Of a stretch of 64,000 bases of DNA, positions 11,860 through 23,495 are shown piece after piece. The notes under the pieces were generated by a model. The model ran no database searches and had not been told where the DNA came from. It saw only the letters and a program-made list of their open reading frames with translations. A program made the translations under genes and the position numbers. The DNA lies in assembly GCA_015680685.1 (NCBI GenBank), contig MNCI01030805.1, positions 300,791-364,790 of the forward strand. Reading direction: 5' to 3'. The stretch's first letter is position 1. Each line of letters begins with the position of its first letter. This DNA is from Gnetum montanum. Taxonomy: Eukaryota; Streptophyta; Gnetopsida; Gnetales; Gnetaceae.

Positions 11860-12454
11860 TGTGCCCGACAACTATGATGCAACCTTATACTTTGACAGAG
11901 CATCAACCTCCTAAGGAGGAAGTGCTGCGACCATTATAACTTATCCCTTTGGAGATATTCAACCCTCAGCCTATCGATTAAACTTCCCTTGTACTAACAA
12001 CATGGTGGAGTACGAAGGTCTTCTTTGAGGACTTCTAGTAGCACTAGATTCAGGGATCACACAACTCGTAGTTCAGGGTGATTCACAACTGGTAATCAAT
12101 CAAGTCACAAATGTGTTTGCATGCAAGGCTTCACATTTAAAACTATGCTATGACTTAACTAAACACTTGCTAAAACAATTAACAAAAATAGATGTGCAAC
12201 ATGTTCCTAGACATGAAAATACCATTGCAGATGCACTTGCAACACTAGCCTTAAACATGATGCCTAACATGTTTCATGCACTGCCTAGTTCCATAACGAA
12301 TTGTACCAAACCCATAACTGATACTCCCGATGACATACCTATAGTATCCATTAGTACCACACATGTAATGGAATGGTATGATGACATAAGAGAGTACCTT
12401 CTATGTGGTGAACCACCACAACATCTGACAAAAGCTCAAAAAGACACGGTGTGA
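11860..12454 (+). pseudogene. Element 1: second (archaeal-type) RNase H domain
   Basis: The reading shows LYFDRAS, NNMVEYEGLL, VQGDSQLVINQV, VQHVPRHENTIADALATLA. This order (D, E, D, then N-AD-L) is the archaeal-type RNase H that Tat-lineage elements carry in addition to their own. Most of the acidic residues are still present, although an in-frame stop follows FDRAS and another follows EYEGLL. It links RT-RNase H to integrase. Confidence 0.8.
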
Positions 12455-13597
12455 AAATGTTCTCGACAATATGTGCTAATAGGAGACACGTTATGTTGTA
12501 GATGTAATGAAGGAATTTTGTTAGTGTGTGTTAGTAGCATCGACGGTCACACAATCGTGGAGAAAGTTCATGAAGGACTTTGCAAAGGGCACATAGCACC
12601 TAAGGTAATGGCAATGAAAATCAGACGTTTAGGCTATTATTGGCTACACATGGAGTACGATTGTTTCTCCAAGGTCAAAACGTGAAACATCTATCAAAAA
12701 CATGATAATTTAATACATTTTCCACCGAATGAGTTGCATATAGCACAAATCACATGGTCTTTCAAGAAATGGGGGTTAGACATCATTGGACCGATAACTC
12801 CCCCATCTTCGACACGAAATAGCTTCATCATCACCGCAACTGAATACTTCACAAAATGAGTAGAAGCTATCCCCCTTAGAAAAAACACATCCAAACTGGT
12901 ATGCAATTTCATACTCAAAAACATTGTAACCCATTTTGGCATCCCAATAACCATAATCACTGATAACGGGCCACAGTTCAGCAATGCCAAACCAAAAACT
13001 TCTATGAGAATCTAGGAATCAAACAATCGTTCTCGTCACTGTACTACCCACAAAGCAATGGTCAAGCAGAGTCCATGAATAAAACTATCATCATGGTGCT
13101 TAACAAAATGCTTCATCAGAGCAAAGAAGATGGCATGAATAGCTATTTTATGCACTATGGGCATATTGAATGACGCATTGAATGTCCACAGCTAGTCTTA
13201 TTTATGGTTCAGAAGCTATTTTTCCTTTGGAGTTGCAGGTACCCTCATTGCGAATCACTCTTTTTGGACTCCTGAGGAAGGTCAAAATGATGAATTGTGC
13301 ATTTTTGACCTTGACTCGGTGGAGGAGGAATGTACACATATGCTAGATCAAATAGAGTGGTACCAAAAGCAGCAACGACGGAGACATAGACATGATGTAC
13401 ACAAGCATCCAATCAAAGAAGGTGACATTATCCTTAAGACGGTCCATGACCACCTAGACAAATTCTCAGCCAACTGGGAAGGGCCTTACCTAGTCACTAA
13501 GGCATATGATAATGGGACATTCAAACTCACCGACATGGACAAAAACAAGTTCACCAACCCTACAAATCATATGTACCCAAAACCATTCTACGTCTGA
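12455..13597 (+). pseudogene. Element 1: integrase (degraded)
   Basis: The N-terminal zinc-binding region has HEGLCKGH with paired Cys remnants after it. The core shows GLDIIGPI and then ITDNGPQF, giving the first two Asp of the D-D-E triad. The Glu region (around 13060) is shifted out of frame. The C-terminal part (from 13295) is the longest open piece: IEWYQKQQRRRHRHD, WEGPYLVTKAYDNGTFKL, and it ends at a stop after PFYV. Frameshifts near 13000 and 13060 break the gene. Confidence 0.82.
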
Positions 13598-13599
13598 TG

Positions 13600-13985
13600 A
13601 GCTTAAGGTATGCTTCAGTCCTAGCATCACGACCTAAAATCGATACCATAGAACAGTCCCTGAGCTATTACTTAAAACTAGCACCATAGAATAGTACTAG
13701 AGCTATAACTTAAAACTAGCACCACAGAACATCCCAGCATTATGACAATAAAATAACATCACACAGTTCTATCTGGCATGATGCTAAACTGCCACACTTA
13801 TCTACCAGATCCCACTGAGACTATAAACTAGCTTTCCTCTTCATAGTCTGCCACGAGTATAAACTAGCACTCCACCATCTGCTATGATGTTAATCTGGCA
13901 ACATCCAAAGGGTTATGATGTAAAACTAATCCATGATAGTTCGTTAAGACTATAAACTAGCAACATCATCACTGGCCCATTGATC
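13600..13985 (+). repeat. TTAAAACTAGCAC minisatellite after integrase (element 1)
   Basis: Repeated endings such as CTTAAAACTAGCACCA and CTATAAACTAGC occur every 30-60 bases directly after the integrase stop. It is the same core as the arrays flanking the antisense gene. It is noncoding. Confidence 0.75.
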
Positions 13986-15175
13986 TGTTGCTGCAATCAA
14001 CTACTTGCCTTCATCCAATACCTGTTGCATGATTCACCACATGGAATCTAATGACACTGAAGCTGCTGGTTTTGTTTGCTTAAAGATTAACATGATGTCT
14101 TCATCCCATCTGCTGTATTCATGTTGAAGCTATTTTAGACTAACTCACTTGTGGTTATCTTGTCCTCTTGGAGTTGTGTTTGTAGGATGATGCTTTGAGG
14201 TGTTTGCACATTGATGCACTTCATCACAATGACAAGGTATTGCATTATTCCTGACGCACGCAATCAGGTTAATCAATCTGCTCATGAGTACATTCCCAGT
14301 TCCTAATGCATCCCTTATTCTCCAACATGTTCTCCTTGTCCTACTTGGTTACACCTCCTAGATACATCACATTCACCCCAAAACTTGAAGCACACTGTTG
14401 CATACCATGACTGTCCAAGCAGTTGCAACCCACAACATAGCATAGCACATGATACAATTACAAGCACATGAGCATGAGTACAACTCTAAAAAAATGCTCT
14501 TTCCAAAAAAAACAAGGAAAAATCAAGGATCAAAATACATCATAAGGCCATTGGCTCTTCCCATACAAGCCCCAAGTGGGAAGACAGTTATCTTGAAAGA
14601 AAACACTCATGTATCAAACAATCATGTCACACCACATCATTGCATGGCATTGGCTATTTGACAACAGGTTCCCTATAACACTCCCAAGGGTCCTGTTTCT
14701 CCAAAGAATGCACCACATCATTGCGTGGCTTTGGCTATGTGATAACGGGTTCCCTCTGACACTCCCAAGGGTCCTGTTTCTCCAAAGCATGCACCACCTC
14801 ATCACGTGGCTTTGGCTGTTGACAACGGGTTCTCTTAAACATGATACAAGAGTCTCATTCCTCCAAAGGACGCACCTCCCATGCCTTGGTCCCAAGTCTA
14901 CTAGATATTGGCTATTGACAAGGACCAACATGACTTGTTCACGAGAGCATTCACCTCCCATAGTTAAACGAAATAATCCCTTGGTAAATCCCCGATCCCA
15001 TAGTTACATCCTACCTCCCATGCAACTGAAAACTTCATTTCCCAATCCAATGTACTTTTGAACACAGTGCGATGACATCCGGCCAGGTGCCCAACAGATA
15101 GTGCTTGATGCCAAGTTGCTCGTGGTGTTTTGTATTTATTTGTCGATGCCTCTCAGGTGGATTCCTTTAGGCGTC
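13986..15175 (+). other. 3' untranslated region of element 1
   Basis: No conserved coding sequence. It contains the 81-bp tandem repeat at 14630-14940 and ends at the polypurine tract ahead of the LTR. Open frames on both strands through the repeat are by-products of its period being a multiple of three. Confidence 0.65.
14630..14940. repeat. 81-bp tandem repeat, about 3.5-4 units
   Basis: Units start CACCACATCATTGCGTGGCT at about 14630, 14711, 14792 and (weaker) 14873, and contain GGGTTCCCT and CAAGGGTCCTGTTTCTCC. Units 1-3 are closely alike; unit 4 is diverged. It lies in the 3' UTR of element 1. Confidence 0.85.
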
Positions 15176-15191
15176 AACAAAGAGGGGCCAA
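15174..15191 (+). promoter_or_regulatory. Polypurine tract of element 1
   Basis: CAACAAAGAGGGGCCAA directly precedes the TG of the LTR. The same block, AGACAAAGAGTGGCCAA, precedes the LTR of element 2 at 34430. This is the expected primer site for plus-strand DNA synthesis. Confidence 0.7.
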
Positions 15192-15373
15192 TGAAAACAC
15201 CAGAAAAAATTTAGTAACACTCCCAGACAAATTTTAAGCCTCCGAGGTAGCCTCAAACGGCCCACAATGGAGTAAGGAAGGTCCCCCAGTAGGCCACAAA
15301 TGACTACAAAAAGTCTCGACATCAAGAATCAAGTGTTTCAGGTCCAAAAAAGTGCATGTTTGGTCACACACAC

Positions 15374-16325
15374 TTTGGTCACACTGCCCAACGTATGACT
15401 GGCATGTGTAAAGCGTGACCAAACTTTGAAGCCCCAAAATTGAGTCCAAACAGGCTGAATTTGGGTACGCAAACCCCCCTTGCCCATCACTAGAGTTCCC
15501 TACAGCTCCCAGCCTTGAGAACCTCAAAATTTGAGCTTAGAATCACATGTTTTAAGCCACTTTCAATTAGTCATGTTGAGGTCATGCTGCACAGCGTGAC
15601 CATAGTGTGACCAAACAAGAAAAACTCAATTCAGGCACCTCTAGGTAGAATTTTGACATGAATTAAACTCCAGGGAGCTAGGAAACACTTCTACATGTTC
15701 ACAGGCTTCAAAAACTTACAATTTGGTTCTCAAACATGGCATTTTTAGTTGGTCACATTGCACAGTGTGACCAAAACATGACCAAGAAAAAAAGGGCACA
15801 TTAAGCAGTTTTAGGTTCAATTTTGACATGAACTCAATCCCCACAGGATAGGCAATAATTGTACTGAGTCTCAAGCCTTATAAAATCAATATTCGAGCTT
15901 CAAAAGTGCCATTTTAACTTGGTCATGCTGAGGTCACGCTACACAACATGACCACAACATGACCAAACCAAACTGACCCAAAACAGTAGCAAAATGGAGT
16001 CAAATTTAGCATCGAAGCCACCCTAGAGAGTAGGCAGCAGTTGAGAATCAAGGAACAGGCTTCAGCATCCAAAAATCAACTCAAAATAGGGCATAAACAC
16101 TTGGTCATGCTAAGGTCATGTTGGGCAGCGTGACCATAGCATGACCAACCTAAAGTGTGCCAAAACAACCTCGAAATCAGGTCAAAATAAACGTGCAGAA
16201 TCCTCTCGACCTCAGGCATGCAGATCCACTCCTAAAATGGGTCTCATAGGTCAAAATGGGCTCGAAATGCATCATGAATATTGGGCACATTGATGGTCAT
16301 GCTGGCACGTTGATGCTAGTGTATG
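15374..16325. repeat. U3 hairpin array: nested GGTCATGCTG/GGTCACGCTG palindromes, about 180-bp period
   Basis: Six sites centred near 15398, 15591, 15766, 15943, 16125 and 16300 each pair GGTCATGCTG and GGTCACGCTG on the left with CAGCGTGACC and CAGCATGACC on the right, around a CA centre. The best is at 15749-15773 (TTGGTCACATTG-CA-CAGTGTGACCAA). Between sites lie related 130-150 base spacers with TTGACATGAA and CTCAA words, so the whole is a tandem array of roughly 180-base units. Confidence 0.85.
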
Positions 16326-16673
16326 CACAGTGTAAACACTGGGATGCTGAGATGCTGGATGCTAGATGATGACACCAGGACATACTATAGACACGTCGGA
16401 GCCAAATCCACACACATTGGAGGCTTTGGCAGATACATCCAGATCCACCCTTGTACTTTGACATTCTTTGTACATTTTGCATTTTTTTAGTGTATCAAGA
16501 TCTTATGCTGAGGATTACACACTAGTGTAAGAGATCTTGGTCATGCTACACCCTTTGCATTGTAAGATTCTATGCATTCAGTCAAAATGCAAATATCTGT
16601 CACTCGATTCGCATTTCTCTTACCCCATAGCCATGGATCTTCCTCTAGATCCGAACCCCACGCCAAAAAACCT

Positions 16674-16680
16674 TATAAAT
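16674..16680 (+). promoter_or_regulatory. TATA box of the 15192 LTR
   Basis: ACCTTATAAATACCAC lies downstream of the hairpin array and matches CCCTATAAATACCCC in the LTR at 35412. It is the likely Pol II promoter core of the element. Confidence 0.65.
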
Positions 16681-17407
16681 ACCACATTTTTCCAATTAAC
16701 GAGGGTTGGCAATTTTAGGATAGGAAGATCTAGAGAGAGTTGGCGAATCTCATCATCATTATCTCATATGATTGAGCATTACCCAGACTTGGTCACACTG
16801 AGCACTCAGAGCAATTTTGATCACACTGCACACTTGCAACCAAAAACCTACAACCTCCCAAAGTGTGTACACCCTTCACATCGGGGCTAAGCATCTGCCT
16901 TATGACCAATCCGCAACTACATTGTGACTGGTGCACATTTTTTAATTGTCAATCAATATACATAGCTGCAATTTTTTCCATCCATTGTTTTATGTTTGTG
17001 ATGTTCACATTTTTTATAATTTTAGTTATCTTTGTTTACGTTTTGTTTTTCATTTTACATTCTGTACATTCATTTATGTTTTCATTTACATCTGTTTACA
17101 TATAATCTGGTGCATCGCAATAATGTACGTTAGGAGAAGTCCTTGTTTGATTTGTGTGCAGACCATTCAAGGCACTCTACCTTTGTTTATTTTCAGATTT
17201 CCCTTGTGCAAAGGTGGGGTCTTACTATTTCTTCCATAGATCTCTCAGCATCCATTTCATTCTAGCCTCGCGCTGACGATTTCAGACTATACACTTCGTA
17301 TTTGCTCACACCCAACACCACCCTCCCATGGATATGAGGTCGAAACTGTCACACCCGCTGACCCCTCCGTGTTTTCTAGCTGTTGATGTTTTTAGTCGTT
17401 ATAGATT

Positions 17408-17428
17408 TTTGACACTAGAAGGAGGCCT
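17408..17428 (+). promoter_or_regulatory. Primer-binding-site region of element 2
   Basis: TTTGACACTAGAAGGAGG begins about five bases after the LTR end. Element 3 has TTTGGCACTAGAAGAAGG at the same place (minus strand), so the original was probably TGGCACTAGAAGGAGG, starting TGG as a tRNA-CCA primer requires. I cannot name the tRNA. Confidence 0.6.
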
Positions 17429-17479
17429 TTTGTTGCCTTTTCCACGTGTCACAGTAGTTTTGTAAGCCTTCTGCACGTT

Positions 17480-17880
17480 GATACACATTAGCATAAATGT
17501 GACACCCTTTTGCGGTTGTTTGCGCTTGGTGCGGTGTAGATCGGTCACCTTGACGATTCCTTGGGAGCCCTACAGAACACAAGGCCTTCGATCGCTAGTT
17601 AACTAGCATGTCTTACAGTAGTCTTGCATGCATTATGTACTCCATTGCATGTGGTACAGGTTGGTCACTTCAACGGTTCTGCGAGGACCCTATGAGATGC
17701 AAAGCCTTTGATAACTAGTTAACTTTCCCATCTTACAGTAGTCTTGCGTGCACTCTATACCCTATCGCGCACTAGCGTAAATGTGACACCCTCTCGTGGT
17801 TGTTTACGGTTTGTGCGGTACAGATCGGTCACCTCGATGGTTTCCTGGGAGCCTTGCAAGACATAAAGCCTTTCAATTTT
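17480..17880. repeat. Leader tandem repeat of element 2 (three partial units)
   Basis: Blocks with GCGTAAATGTGACACCCT, GTGCGGTACAGATCGGTCAC and GGGAGCC..AAGCCTTT recur with GGTCAC at about 17547, 17666 and 17829. Element 3 has a single copy in its leader (42490-42640, minus strand). It is noncoding, between the primer site and gag. Confidence 0.75.
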
Positions 17881-17969
17881 TGTTTGATTGCTTTCCAATT
17901 TGTTCTCCCTGTTGCAAAACTACTTACCTTACAATCAATTTTTCAACTACTGCTGCTAATGCCTTCAAC

Positions 17970-20190
17970 ATGGAGGTTCCCCTCAACGTTGAAGTTCCCA
18001 TCAAGGTTCAAGGCACTACTGGTGACAAACAACTATTGAAATCGATGCTGGAAGCATGTTGATCGCTCAAAATCAAAAATTGGGGACTTGAGGGATTGCC
18101 CTAGAAACATGAGCATTATAGTTTCCTCTGTGCAAAGGTGTAGGAAAATATTCCATTAGATGTACACGAACTTGAAGAAAAACGTAGCTTCAAGTTTGCT
18201 TACTGCAATGGGAAGGAATTTATTCCCACTCCTAGCCTTACCTTACCTTTAACACAGGCAAACCAAAGGCTTCTAGACTAACTAATCTAGTTGGCTAGGC
18301 TTAGGAAGCAGCAAGACACAACGTTCAACCAAGACATTGTCTATCACTGCTCCCTTTGTGATTACGCCTATGCTTTAGCAACCCGCAATTACATTTGCTA
18401 TGGGTAGCCATGCCAATTCCATGATGTTTCAATGCCCTCTTTCACTTTTTTTTCCTGTGTCATTTATAGCTACTATCCCTTTGCAAGCTATTCAGCAGTC
18501 CATTCCTATAGGACATCATATGCTAATTGCGTCTACCCTGCCACATGTTCGTACCATGCCTATTTCACAATTGTACATGACTTTTGTTTCCATTCCTACA
18601 TTCACATCCGTTCCATCCACTATAGTAGGCCCTAGCCCATCCACATGGTGGGCCCCATTCACCTCTTTGACTATTTTGCAAGTGTTGCAGATGTTTCACT
18701 ATGTTCACTCTCAAACTCACCAAGCCTCATAGATGGTACAACCCAACACGAGGCTATGGTCTACGCTGCCGACGACACAAGCGGTCCTTCTGACAACCCA
18801 ACCCACGATTGCTGCCCTAATGACACCACTTGCTGGGTGGTGGACAACACAAATAACACCACTCGTGGGGGTCATTCCAGCGGTACCGCTGACAGGTCAT
18901 GCTACCACCCCTACCATGCCATAGGTGGGAGCTGCCTCTATAGTTCCCCAACTACCTACAATGTCGTTGGGTCTGGACCAAGCATTCTAGCTCATCTAGA
19001 CCCTCACTGAGGAAATCAAACACCTCAAAGCTACTGGGTCTGATACGGTACAAGTCATAGACTTCTACCAGGACGATCCCATTAGCCCTGCGATGCTTGC
19101 CTTAACACTACCTCCAGGGATGTCACTCCCACACTTCATGAAGTACGATGGGGAGGGGGATCCTAATGCACATCTTGTTACCTTCAGGTTTGAATATCTG
19201 CTACTGCAGCAATGGCCAGGCACAATCATTCACATCTTCGCCATGTCTTTAGCTGGGAAAGCCCTAGATTGGTATCGTGCACTTCCATGCTCATCTATTT
19301 CAACATTAGAAGAACTCCTGACCTAGTTCATGACATGCTTCAAGTACAACTTGAAGCCAGAAACCATGCTGGATCAAGTAATGAGTGTGAAGTAAGACCC
19401 TCTAGAGCCAGTCCAAAAATTCATCCAACGTTGGAGTGCGACCCTTAACGAAATCCATGAGCCCATCGTGGAGGCCCACTTGTTGGCCATCTTTAAGGGT
19501 GCAGTGAATGACTTTATCAAGTCAAACTATACTACCTCGCCCTTCACACTCTTAGTTAAGCCTTGGCTCAAACCAAGAGTATACAGGATGCACCTGAGGC
19601 AAGAAAAGACTCGAATTACATCACTTACAAAAACACCTTTGCAAAGAAGGAAAAGGGTAAGTCCTCAACAACCATAGTGGTCACTGTGGCAACTGAGGCC
19701 AAGCCCAAACCTAGCAACAATGGTAGCAAGAATAGCAAGAAATTGGCCATACCCACAACTAACCCCGTGCCCAAACAGGGCCATTTACTGTAACATGCTA
19801 TGCCTATGCCTGAGACATCTACACAATCCAAACCTAACTTTGAGCCCAAAGATCACTCAAAGTACACCCCACTGCCTCTCAAGCCTTCAGAGCTCCTGAA
19901 GAAACTGCTAGAAGTAGGATACATCCAACACAGGTAGATGTCAGAAGAAGAAATCATGAGACATCAACACTACTATGAGCTCATTAGGAACCCCTCTTTA
20001 GCGATGCCCAATGAGCCTCCAGTTCCTAGGGGTTTCAGGCTGGACAGGTTTTATGACTACCACCAACAGTGTGGTCACAACATAGATTACTATTTGTTGT
20101 TGCAAGATGACATCCAAAAATTAATTGACCAAGGGAAGTTGGTGCTAGACGAAAGTAATCTAGTGCACTCCGAAAAATAGTCTATATATG
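17970..20190 (+). pseudogene. Element 2: gag (Tat-like), frameshifted
   Basis: The proposed start is ATG at 17970 (MEVPLNVEVP). A long Pro/Ser/Thr-rich region follows (18400-19000). The capsid-like core at 19093-19560 has LPHFMKYDGEGDPNAHL, then FAMSLAGKALDWY and EELLT, the Retrotrans_gag signature. The C-terminal box at 20060-20130 reads YDYHQQCGHNIDYY followed by LQDDIQKLIDQGKL. It matches the CxFHxxxGHxTxxC..LK..I..LI..G pattern of Tat gags, with both Cys replaced. Frameshifts and stops separate the pieces. Gag would form the particle and bind element RNA. Confidence 0.8.
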
Positions 20191-20985
20191 TCTACACAAA
20201 TCCCCTCAACTCCAACAATGTCGATTATGTAATCAATGCTACCACCATTGACAGTGATCCTAGGCCACCCTAGCAGCCATTCGTGGTCCATGTACCTCAA
20301 CATAGTGCACCAGCACCACCAGCGGCTAGTCCAAGCTCACAACAGCTATTCATCCTAAGAGTCCTACCATAGGCATCCACCTTTGCGCCACTTATTAGTG
20401 GAGCCATGCAACCCTGCCCATTAACTCCTCTAGCTCCATTTGTCATCAAGGGGTTGATGCCCTCGATAGCCCCTATCCCATGCAAAACAGCTGAATAGCC
20501 TTCTCGTCCTAAGAGGTGAGAAGTTTACTTCGAAGGTGAGACGTTGAAGGGAGGTACCACCCAAGATACCCCCAAGCCTACATCTTCACCCCCTACATCT
20601 ATGCCTTCGTCACCAAAGATGAATGTCAATATGACCACATAACATGTGCCACTCTACCAATAAGGGTCTAAACCTAGATCTAAGGTGGCCCCTCCTCGGG
20701 AAGTTCATCTTATGGGATGATTAGAAGATGAGGAGAGCATTAAGCAGGAGGGTGTCCAAGATCTCTTGGACACCCTCACTCAGGTCAAACAAGCTCTAAA
20801 ATAAAATAAAAACTACATTGAGCTTGTACGACCTAATTATCACATTTATCCCACACTGCAAGGTTCTGATTCGCATGATGACAGTGACTCCTATCAACGA
20901 AGACATGCCAGCAGAGGAAGAAGTGATTTACTTGGTCATGCTTCCCTCTACACTTGCAGGGCTAGAATAGCCTCAACTAACCTTT
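20191..20985 (+). pseudogene. Element 2: gag-protease spacer
   Basis: A degraded coding stretch, Pro-rich, continuing from gag, with several stops. It ends with an acidic block (PINEDMPAEEEVIYLVM around 20890-20940). No domain recognised. Confidence 0.45.
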
Positions 20986-20989
20986 TGCA

Positions 20990-21722
20990 ACGATGCTATT
21001 AGGGAAGATCCTGAAAGGGGTTAGGTGACTATGGCACCCCTTTTCATCACAATTCGGGTCGGCCAACATTGGATCCGAAGGGTACACATTGATGATGGGG
21101 CTGCCACAAATGTCATCCCCTTCCCCATTATGGACAAGTTGGGCTTGGTCGACTAGATCATTTCCACAATGATGTCATGCCTAAGGTCATTCATTGGACA
21201 CAATTCGTGGTGAAGGGTACAGTTCATAGAAACTTCGTAGCAGGGGATCAGTTCCCCACAAGCGCAAAATTCATTATGGTCGAAGAAATGCCCAGGTTTA
21301 ACCTGATCTTGGGGAGATCATGGTTAGCAAAACTTAGGGCTATTTCCTCATCCATACACCAGGAGATCCACCTACCTTACGTAGGCAGAGAAGTGGTAAT
21401 CCATGGTGATGAAGTAGCAACGCAAGTGATTCACAACGTAGGCATGGAACAAGGCTCAGAGGTCGTAACTTCTGAGAATGAAGCGCCTATCATAGTTTAT
21501 GCTGACTACCTAGTAGAGGGGTCGGATCAGCAAGTTGATTCCCAAAATGAAAATGCATGGACTGAGTTGCCCTTCCATGTGGGGGACAACGATGAAGATG
21601 AAGGCCCTGGTGGAGTGCCTCGGTCTTATGTCTTCATCTTGCGTAGCAACTTATCACTTCCCATCCACATACCATCTTTGTTCAAAACCGGCAATGCTAC
21701 GCTATGGCTCGAAGTGGCCTAA
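20990..21722 (+). pseudogene. Element 2: aspartic protease and linker (Tat-like)
   Basis: The active-site region reads HIDDGAATNVIPFPIMDKLG at about 21085-21145, with D-D-G in place of the more usual D-S/T-G. After a frameshift the second half is open from 21177: GDQFPTSAKFIMVEEMPRF, NLILGRSWLAKLRAI, SSIHQEIHLPY. The LILGR-WL-KL block is typical of Tat/Ogre proteases. The protein then runs through an acidic tail (D/E-rich, 21560-21610) to a stop at 21722. It would cleave the Gag-Pol precursor. The TTAAACTAGCA repeats follow at once. Confidence 0.8.
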
Positions 21723-21815
21723 AACTAGCATAAGTTACATATTAGCCATTATTCAAGTTGTTAATGCATCATCCCCTTTCCATATTACGCAATGGCCCGA
21801 AACGGCTTAAAACTG
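21708..21815 (+). repeat. Two units of the CTAAAACTAGCA minisatellite after protease (element 2)
   Basis: GAAGTGGCCTAAAACTAGCA and GAAACGGCTTAAAACTGGCA lie about 85 bases apart, directly downstream of the protease stop. The position matches 3800-4065 in element 1 and 38120-38470 in element 3. Confidence 0.7.
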
Positions 21816-22227
21816 GCACACGAAAACATGAATGTTTTATACAAAATGCAGCATGTATGCAAGTCACAAGTCACCATAGAATCAATTCCTGTATCACAAA
21901 ATCCTCTTTTCTTTATTCAAAATTATTGTCTTTTGAGTAATTTTTACAAAACTTGTTACATAAAAATTCAAAATTCTAAAATTCCAAAAAAAAATCCCAT
22001 GCGGTCATGGGTTTTCTCTATTTGCATCATTTTTGCCTTCCATTCCTACATCATTTCCTGGTGCATTGCCTTTTCCTGCTTTGTCCCTTACCAACTCTTC
22101 ATTTCCTCCCTCTATAGGTGCTACACCCTCACCTAGGGCCTGCATCATGGGAACGAAGCGGTCAGCTGGAACAAAAAATGTAAACTACAATAGAGCATAA
22201 ACATTAACACGGTGGAAAGCGGCTAAC

Positions 22228-23051
22228 CTGAGAAGGGCCCACATCTGTCTTGAATGGTATCTAGTCTAAATCAAGCCTGAGGCAATGCCAGACCTCCTCT
22301 ACCATGATATTTACAAAATTCCTTTTACCTAGTGTAGCATCCCTTTTAATAGCTCTCTCCCTTTCGATAGGTATCCACCTTCGCGGCCCTGGAGAAAAGG
22401 AGATGGTTACCGTCTCTCCCATGGGAAGGGTCATCTTCCAGTCAGGAGACTTCGTCACCTTCACCTACTCTTTGAACCTGGCATAAGCCTCAGAAGTGTC
22501 GATGGCATTTACGAAAGCTTCATACGTAAATTCCTCCATAGCAGCATCTTCGTATAACTTACGATGGGTGGCGTTTTCCCATTTGTACATATGCTTATGA
22601 TTTTTTTGTGTCTACCACCATTTGTAAACCTTGGCGCTGAAGTCTTTTAAATCCTGACACTTCTGGTCTAGAAGATTCTTCTACATCTGTTTCTCTATCA
22701 CTTCACGAGTAGCCTCAACATTCTGACATGTAATTGTCCAAATCCTGGCATAGTCTACCATGATCATATGCCAGTCCTTGTTGCCAGTGTTGCAGGCTAT
22801 GAGGAACTCATTCCTCGACTTGAGGTTCTCCACCTCGGCCCTCAGGTCAGCCTCCCTTTGCTCAGCCTTCTGGACCCATTTCCATAGGTCCTCGTTGACA
22901 CACTTGCACTCACACAAGGAGCGTGCTAAGTGCAAAGAGCATTTGCAAACCTTGTTGTATGCACGAAGAGACACCTCAACCACTTCCAACAGGAATGTGG
23001 ACATAGCACCAAATTTCAAAGGTTGTGTCAGGTCCCATTTGAGTCGAGATG
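22228..23051 (-). pseudogene. Copy B exon 7: coiled-coil domain
   Basis: Opens after GGCAG with an ASRLKWD block. CECKCVNEDLWKWVQKAEQR and then LRAEVENLKSRNEF give a heptad-like coiled coil. Later blocks are DWKMTLPMG, FSPGPRRWIPIERERAI and EEVWHCL. Copy C (37018-37838) matches closely (CRCVNEDLWKWVQKLEKEKA, FSLGPPRWMAIEKEKVAI, EEVLQCLEA) and copy A more weakly. A few stops break the frame. A structural or protein-binding role is likely; no enzyme motif is seen. Confidence 0.65.
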
Positions 23052-23495
23052 CTGCCATGACACAAAGAACATACTAGTTGCATTAGCATAGCATAAGTAG
23101 CAAATGCAAGAAATTTTAGCATAACAATGCGAGAGTAAATAACATTACTACTTACCTCCTTCCAGGTCCACTTGCTAAAGGTAGCTGATCATGTCGTCAA
23201 AAATCCCCTACATAAACACAAACTTTTCGGGGATTTCAGCCCATGACTCCCTGTGAACCAAACACATTAGCAATGATTAAAATGGACTATGATAAGTGTT
23301 GGCGACCATTTTGGATGCGACCGCCAACGAGTGTCCTCGAATAGGATTTAGGTGCCTGCTAGTCTCTGGCAACACCAAGGCCCAGATACCTCCAAATAAA
23401 CTTAGTAGTTAATGTGAGTATGTGTGTGTGCTGTTGCAGCATGCGGTTGTGAGAAATGTAATGATTGCGTTGCGTGTAAACTACAAATGACTTAC

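Larger units (their letters stand above)
15192..17403 (+). mobile_element. LTR shared by elements 1 and 2 (3' LTR of 1, 5' LTR of 2)
   Basis: It starts TGAAAACACC after a polypurine tract and ends at TCGTTATA just ahead of a primer-binding-like site. Its start matches 34430 (TGAAACATCC) and its end region matches 35920-36019 (CTCACACCCA, CCCTCCCATGGATA, AACTGTCACACC). The terminal CA appears mutated to TA. The body holds a hairpin array (U3), a TATA box at 16674 and an R-U5 part. It is about 2.2 kb against 1.6 kb for the 34430 copy, the difference being mostly in U3. Confidence 0.75.

Noticed and set aside
14609-15061. Open frame of 150 codons
   Set aside because: It runs through the 81-bp tandem repeat and has a counterpart on the other strand; no domain.
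15374-16325. tRNA or small structured RNA genes in the hairpins
   Set aside because: No cloverleaf or A/B box; the arms are nested palindromes in a tandem array.
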